Shown here: positions 59,990 to 64,000 of the stretch, piece after piece | How positions within the stretch are numbered: the stretch's first letter is position 1 | Layout of the letters: each line of letters opens with the position of its first letter | Source of the DNA: Candidatus Saccharimonadota bacterium | GTDB taxonomy: Bacteria > Patescibacteriota > Saccharimonadia > Saccharimonadales > Saccharimonadaceae | NCBI GenBank assembly: GCA_017406565.1 | Contig: JAFQYG010000002.1 | Location: 124,001-188,000, forward strand | DNA length: 64,000 nucleotides | Direction: 5' to 3' | Notes under the pieces: generated by a model | Databases searched by the model: none | The model's input: the letters and a program-made list of their open reading frames with translations, nothing else | Told to the model about the DNA's origin: nothing | Translations under genes and position numbers: made by a program

Positions 59990-60031
59990 TTCTGGTTGAC
60001 ACAGACATTAATTTTGATTTAAGGAGGATTT

Positions 60032-61045
60032 ATGAAAACAATTTTAACTGGTATTCGCGTGAATAGTGAACTTACGCTCGGAAATTTTCTAGGCGCTTTG
60101 TTGCCGATGACGCGACTTGCCAATAAGTATTCAGATGACCATAATGTAAATATCTTTGTAGCGGATTTGCATACAATTATTGCTGAGCAGGATGGAGCTT
60201 TGCAGGATAATTTATTAATGTTGATTAAAATGTATCTTGCAGCTGGACTAAAAGTTAACGAAAACGTGCATATCTATCGTCAAAGTTATGTTCCGGCGAC
60301 TTCGGAAATGACTTGGATTTTGAATTGTGTTGCAACAATGGGTGAACTAGGCCGTATGATTCAATATAAGGAAAAAGGGAAGGGAGAAGATTCTTGTAAT
60401 GTAGGTATTTTCGATTATCCAGTATTGATGGCGACGGATATTTTGCTATTTGACACTACCTATATTCCAGTTGGTCAGGATCAATTTCAGCATATCGAAT
60501 TAACTCGTGATATTGCGATGCGGGTAAATCATCGCTTTGAAAAGGAAATCTTTACAATTCCAGCTAGAACAGCTGAGCAGGCAAAATTCATGGGTACTGA
60601 CGATGGTATTAGAATCCGTGATTTAGTAAACCCTGAAAAGAAAATGAGTAAATCAGCCAAATCGGCTAATTCAAAAATTATGATGACGGACGAGCCGGAA
60701 GTTGCAGCTAAGAAAATCATGTCGGCAACGACCGATTCGTTTGGTGAGATTAAATATGATTTGAAAGAACGTCCTGGGATTTCTAATTTATTGCAAATTG
60801 AAGCATTGGTGACTAATAAACCTCTAGATAAAGTTGTGAAAGAATGGGAAGGGAAGCCGAATTACGGTGATTTGAAGAAGCAGGTGGCAAAGAGTGTTGA
60901 GAAGATGCTAACGGAATTTCATAATAAATTAAACGAAATTGAAGACAAAGAAGTATTTGCTTTGATGGAAAAGGGAGAGAAATACGCCAATAAGAAAGCG
61001 AACGCTAAATTATACGAATTGCAAAAGGCTTTCCAGTTACGGTAA
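60032..61045 (+). CDS. trpS: Tryptophanyl-tRNA synthetase
   Basis: 337 residues. Class I synthetase. HIGH-type motif TLGNFLGALLP near residue 16, tRNA/Trp pocket DILLFDTTYIPVGQDQFQHIELTRDIA, and KMSKS near residue 208 (PEKKMSKSAKS). AAGGAGG precedes the ATG. A leaderless frame containing a Trp codon lies in the leader. Confidence 0.96.
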   Translation: MKTILTGIRVNSELTLGNFLGALLPMTRLANKYSDDHNVNIFVADLHTIIAEQDGALQDNLLMLIKMYLAAGLKVNENVHIYRQSYVPATSEMTWILNCVATMGELGRMIQYKEKGKGEDSCNVGIFDYPVLMATDILLFDTTYIPVGQDQFQHIELTRDIAMRVNHRFEKEIFTIPARTAEQAKFMGTDDGIRIRDLVNPEKKMSKSAKSANSKIMMTDEPEVAAKKIMSATTDSFGEIKYDLKERPGISNLLQIEALVTNKPLDKVVKEWEGKPNYGDLKKQVAKSVEKMLTEFHNKLNEIEDKEVFALMEKGEKYANKKANAKLYELQKAFQLR

Positions 61046-61131
61046 TTGACTTTTAAGCATAAGTGTGATATAATTAGAGTAGTGTGGAATTTTGGCATTG
61101 GAAAATCTCGGCCTGATATGGCCGAGATTTT
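61046..61131 (+). ncRNA. Orphan promoter with terminator: short RNA?
   Basis: TTGACT (61046-61051), 17-bp spacer, TATAAT (61069-61074); then a 12-bp hairpin AAAATCTCGGCC / GGCCGAGATTTT (61102-61127) within 60 nt. No gene follows on this strand. Either a short RNA made toward the 3' end of the opposing HD gene, or a bidirectional terminator next to a spurious promoter. Confidence 0.4.
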
Positions 61132-61140
61132 GGTGGGAGT

Positions 61141-61950
61141 TTAACGTAGACCACGAAGATAACTAGGATCATCCATTAGTTTGATTAGTTCTTCTTGGTC
61201 GTTTAGATCTTCGATGCCGTTATAAAAAGCCAGAATATCATTGGTCTCCTTAATAGAGGATCTTAGTAGATAAAGTATATTAGATTCACGTGGCCATTTG
61301 CTTTTAGCTTCTTTTAGGATTGGTAAAAGCAAAATTGAGGTCTCTAGAACATTCTTCCTGATAGCGCGTTTTGACAGGGCGGTCATTGTGGTATTATTAT
61401 CCCAACGGTCAAATCCTTTGCACTTTAAGGCTATTTTGTTAACAATACTATCATTTTCGATAAATTGGTGATAATAGCGGAATGCGATTTCACTTTTGGT
61501 TTCGTTGGGGTAAATTGACGATATGGTGACCATTTTGACCGCAGATTTAACAGTTGGCCCAACTGGCAAATCTTCAGCTAATCTGGCAACTTCGGTTGAA
61601 GATAATATTCTACCGAGTGTAGCTGTTTCTTCTATAGCATCATGCAATAGAATTGTGGCAAATAAGTCGTCGTCAGGAATTTTGAGTGCTTGGAATCTGC
61701 AAGCCATGGATAACGGATGTATGATATACAATTCACCATTTTTACGTAGGCTGTTGCTGTGTTTTTCACACATGTAGCCTAATGCGTCCATGCTTTGTTC
61801 AAGCCCAAGGTCGTCAAAATATACTTTTAGCCTTGTGCGCATTTTCTCTACCTTTAGATCGGATTGTTCTAACTCTTCACGCCTTTGATTTCGTTTGTCG
61901 GTATCTTTGATTTTATTTAAATAAATTTCACGACTTTTTGAAATTGGCAT
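61141..61950 (-). CDS. RelA/SpoT-type HD-domain hydrolase
   Basis: 269 residues from the ATG at 61950 with GGGAGG upstream. Helical HD domain: YIIHPLSMACRF, ATILLHDAIEET and KCKGFDRWDN supply the metal-binding H, HD and D residues as in the (p)ppGpp hydrolase domain of SpoT and in stand-alone MESH1-type enzymes. There is no synthetase, TGS or ACT domain. It may degrade alarmones, or act on other nucleotides; the substrate is not proven. Confidence 0.82.
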   Translation of the reverse strand: MPISKSREIYLNKIKDTDKRNQRREELEQSDLKVEKMRTRLKVYFDDLGLEQSMDALGYMCEKHSNSLRKNGELYIIHPLSMACRFQALKIPDDDLFATILLHDAIEETATLGRILSSTEVARLAEDLPVGPTVKSAVKMVTISSIYPNETKSEIAFRYYHQFIENDSIVNKIALKCKGFDRWDNNTTMTALSKRAIRKNVLETSILLLPILKEAKSKWPRESNILYLLRSSIKETNDILAFYNGIEDLNDQEELIKLMDDPSYLRGLR

Positions 61951-62019
61951 TGAACTCACCTCCCTCTTAATGTGCTCCCACCAGTGGATTGATTATATCA
62001 TATATGGTATAATTTGGGT

Positions 62020-62901
62020 ATGATTAGAACAGGTAAGAAGTTTAGCAAACCGGAGATGTCACGCGTGATTAATGGTGACGTGGTGCTTTCTGATACACCT
62101 GAAGTCCCTGAGAAAAAACGCCTTGACCATATGATGGTCGAGATTTTTAAGAGCTATAATCGTTCGACATTGCAAAAATTTATTGAGAGTGGATTTGTAA
62201 AGGTTGATGGTGTAGTTGCAAAAAAGCCCAATCAGAAATTCGTTGAAGGTGCATATATCGAATTAGATGTGCCTGAAGACATGAAGAATGCTGATGTTGA
62301 ACCTGACGTAATTTATGAAGATGATGATGTTATTGTAATGAATAAACCAGCCGGACTTCTCAGTGAACCGAGAGGACAATATTGTCCAGAGAAGACATTA
62401 GCTGATTTTGGGTATATTGCCCATCGTTTGGATCGTGATACCTCTGGAGTGGTAATTTTAGCAAAGACAGAGGGAATCCAAAAATTCTTAAAAAAACAAT
62501 TTCAAGATAGGACGGTACATAAGACCTATGTGGCAGTGGTATCTGGACGACCAAAATTAGATGAAGCCAGGATAGATTTGCCTCTTATTCGAGATTTGAA
62601 ACGTCCAACTACTTTTCGAGTAGATGCTAATGGTAAAGAAGCTGAGACTTTTTATAAAGTGTTGAAAGTGAATGATAAGTATTCGATGGTAGAGCTAAAA
62701 CCAACTACTGGTCGAACTCATCAACTTAGAGTACATATGAAATATCTTGGTCATCCAATTTTAGGTGATCCGGTTTACGGTGAAGAGAAAGCTGATAGAC
62801 TATATCTACATGCAAGGGAACTTGAGATTACTTTGCCGAGTGGCGAGAGAAGGATATTTAAGGCGCAAGTACCGCGAGAATTTAATAATGTTTTTCGATA
62901 A
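62020..62901 (+). CDS. RluA-family pseudouridine synthase
   Basis: 293 residues from the ATG at 62020, 6 nt after TATAAT. N-terminal S4 RNA-binding domain (about 30-85, RLDHMMVEIFKSYNRSTLQKFI), then the catalytic domain with aspartate motif HRLDRDTSGVVILAKT (near 130), and LKPTTGRTHQLRVHMKYLGHPILGD. Converts uridines in 23S rRNA or tRNA to pseudouridine; RluD-like by domain order. Its end overlaps holB by 14 nt. Confidence 0.93.
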   Translation: MIRTGKKFSKPEMSRVINGDVVLSDTPEVPEKKRLDHMMVEIFKSYNRSTLQKFIESGFVKVDGVVAKKPNQKFVEGAYIELDVPEDMKNADVEPDVIYEDDDVIVMNKPAGLLSEPRGQYCPEKTLADFGYIAHRLDRDTSGVVILAKTEGIQKFLKKQFQDRTVHKTYVAVVSGRPKLDEARIDLPLIRDLKRPTTFRVDANGKEAETFYKVLKVNDKYSMVELKPTTGRTHQLRVHMKYLGHPILGDPVYGEEKADRLYLHARELEITLPSGERRIFKAQVPREFNNVFR

Positions 62902-63544
62902 TATCAGTGATATCTCTAAGATAGCTAACCAATGCGGGACTTCTGTGTTTGTTGTGCCTAAATCGCAGACGATTGAGATAAAAAATGCTATTTTGCTTCA
63001 ACCCGAAGAAAAATCCGTAATTACAATTGAGCAAGTGCGTGATTTGATTAGCAAATTAAATGTTAAACAGCGTAAAGACCAGTTTATAATAATTCGTCCT
63101 GCTGAATTATTGCAACCTGAAGCAGCTAATGCTCTACTTAAAAGTTTGGAAGAGCCAAAGGACAAAATCCATTTTATTTTGGTAACAGATGTTCCCTCAC
63201 AGGTTTTACCTACTATCCTAAGTCGTTCGTCTATTTATATATTAAGAAATAAGGATTGGAATAAGATAGATGCAGATGATAAAATTAAAGATTTGGCGAA
63301 AAAATTGATGGTTGCTCATGGGGCAGATTTGGTGGATATTGCGGAAGAAATTGCTAAGAAAAAAGATGGCGTTAGAAATTATGCTATGGAAATTCTTCGA
63401 GTTGCAATTGAAATGACGTATAAAACATATTTTTTAACTAATAAGAAGGTGTTCATAGAAAAACTACCAAAATTTTTACGGGCTTATGAGGGGATCGCAC
63501 GGAACGGTAATGTAAAATTGCAAATAGTAGCAAACTTATGTTAA
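62888..63544 (+). CDS. holB: DNA polymerase III delta-prime subunit (clamp loader)
   Basis: 218 residues from the ATG at 62888. Clamp-loader AAA+ subunit lacking a P-loop, as expected for delta-prime: the recognisable parts are RPAELLQPEAANALLKSLEEP and the sensor-1/SRC region VLPTILSRSS. It is shorter than E. coli HolB, without the N-terminal zinc module. Overlaps the pseudouridine synthase gene, so the two are coupled. Confidence 0.85.
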   Translation: MFFDNISDISKIANQCGTSVFVVPKSQTIEIKNAILLQPEEKSVITIEQVRDLISKLNVKQRKDQFIIIRPAELLQPEAANALLKSLEEPKDKIHFILVTDVPSQVLPTILSRSSIYILRNKDWNKIDADDKIKDLAKKLMVAHGADLVDIAEEIAKKKDGVRNYAMEILRVAIEMTYKTYFLTNKKVFIEKLPKFLRAYEGIARNGNVKLQIVANLC

Positions 63545-63553
63545 AATAGAGAT

Positions 63554-64000
63554 ATGATTGCAGTTATTGCTATTTTGATTTTTACGGGTTATCTATGTTT
63601 CTTTTTCCCTCTGGAAGCAAAGGAGAAAAAAGAGGAAGAAAAATCCGCAAAATATTCTCCACAAATGAAAAAGCTATGGCAGGTTGCGCAGACTTCGATG
63701 AAAGAGCGTAAACCATTTCGAGCTGAGAAAGCGTTGCTAACTATTTTGAAGTTTGATGAAAAAAATGCAGCAGCCTATAACAGGTTAGGCATTTTGTATG
63801 CTAAAGGCCAAAAATACGATGAAGCTGTAGAGTGTTTTGAGATTGCTCAATCACTTGACAATAATCCAGCTTCGATTCATAATGCTGGTTTGATTTACTT
63901 AGAAACAGGTGCTTATGAGAAAGCTGCGATGGCTTTTAGACAAGCGATTGCATTGGAGGGTGATGTCCCATCGCGTCATATTGCGCTTGCAAAAGCAGAA
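63554..64000 (+). CDS. TPR-repeat protein, 3' end outside the window
   Basis: 149 residues visible. N-terminal membrane helix (about 2-19), a Lys/Glu-rich linker, then TPR repeats (about 75-108, AAAYNRLGILYAKGQKYDEA; 109-140, ASIHNAGLIYLETGAYEKAA). TPRs mediate protein-protein contacts. TAAAAT stands 6 nt before the ATG (leaderless type). Ten bases after holB. Confidence 0.85.
   Translation, partial: MIAVIAILIFTGYLCFFFPLEAKEKKEEEKSAKYSPQMKKLWQVAQTSMKERKPFRAEKALLTILKFDEKNAAAYNRLGILYAKGQKYDEAVECFEIAQSLDNNPASIHNAGLIYLETGAYEKAAMAFRQAIALEGDVPSRHIALAKAE

Noticed and set aside
1-64000. LPxTG sorting signals for the two sortases
   Set aside because: None of the exported proteins here ends with an LPxTG-type motif, membrane helix and basic tail.
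1-64000. UGA recoding as in some CPR lineages
   Set aside because: UGA ends real genes (for example the methylase at 57960 and the HD gene at 50841), and no conserved protein has in-frame UGA.

Overview
The window looks like part of a small, host-dependent Patescibacteria (CPR) genome, most likely Candidatus Saccharibacteria (TM7). This rests on gene content and style: AT-rich DNA, short intergenic gaps, zinc-free (C-minus) ribosomal proteins, many genes with a -10 box exactly 6 nt before the ATG (leaderless type), sortases, a lactate dehydrogenase, and a family of large Ser/Thr/Asn-rich surface proteins ending in a FISUMP (Fib_succ_major) domain. The standard bacterial code fits (UGA is a stop). 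The phylum call is inference; no rRNA gene lies in the window.

Layout. 0-1.3 kb: end of a FISUMP surface protein. 1.3-12.4 kb: exonuclease I, lactate dehydrogenase, a DUF2207 membrane protein, a Pro-rich membrane protein, MetRS, an aquaporin-family channel and a 958-residue membrane protein of unknown function. 12.4-24.5 kb: PheRS (pheST), a division/cell-wall block (ftsE, ftsX, a CHAP peptidoglycan hydrolase, a CtpA-type protease), a GT4 glycosyltransferase, LeuRS, a glutaredoxin and a SpoU RNA methylase. 24.5-28.7 kb: RNA and ribosome genes (bL32, NusB, Nudix, RNase III, bS16, KhpA) plus two small unknowns. 28.7-42.8 kb: a likely small RNA, a structured leader, rpoB, rpoC, secY, a sortase, infA, then rpmJ-rpsM-rpsK-rpsD-rpoA-rplQ-rplM-rpsI. 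42.8-59.9 kb: an accessory stretch bounded by two oppositely oriented tRNA-Ala genes and inverted 33-nt repeats. It holds a NERD protein, three FISUMP proteins and a FISUMP remnant, the thymidylate cycle (thyA-folA-glyA), two HD/sortase genes, a CsaA-like protein, a cluster of structured RNAs, and a DUF262-HNH nuclease paired with an EcoRI-type adenine methylase. 59.9-64 kb: trpS with a possible leader peptide, a RelA/SpoT-type HD protein, an RluA-type pseudouridine synthase, DNA polymerase III delta-prime, and the start of a TPR protein.

Most striking signals. (1) The 3' ends of the four FISUMP genes have the signature of diversity-generating retroelement (DGR) variable regions: fixed framework nucleotides interrupted by codons that vary at positions 1 and 2 but keep a pyrimidine at position 3, as expected from mutagenesis of AAY template codons. 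No reverse transcriptase or template repeat is visible here, so they must lie elsewhere in the genome. (2) Minus strand 56.3-56.8 kb carries several compact RNA units, most with their own -10 box 6 nt before a structured RNA that ends in a T-run; three share a common three-way-junction fold. (3) A likely ncRNA with a 6S-like rod shape lies just upstream of the methylase gene, whose reading frame continues 58 codons past the first AUG to an AUA behind a strong Shine-Dalgarno. (4) GC-rich palindromic insertions sit in frame inside sbcB and leuS. (5) The RNA polymerase beta' subunit has lost both zinc-binding cysteine clusters.
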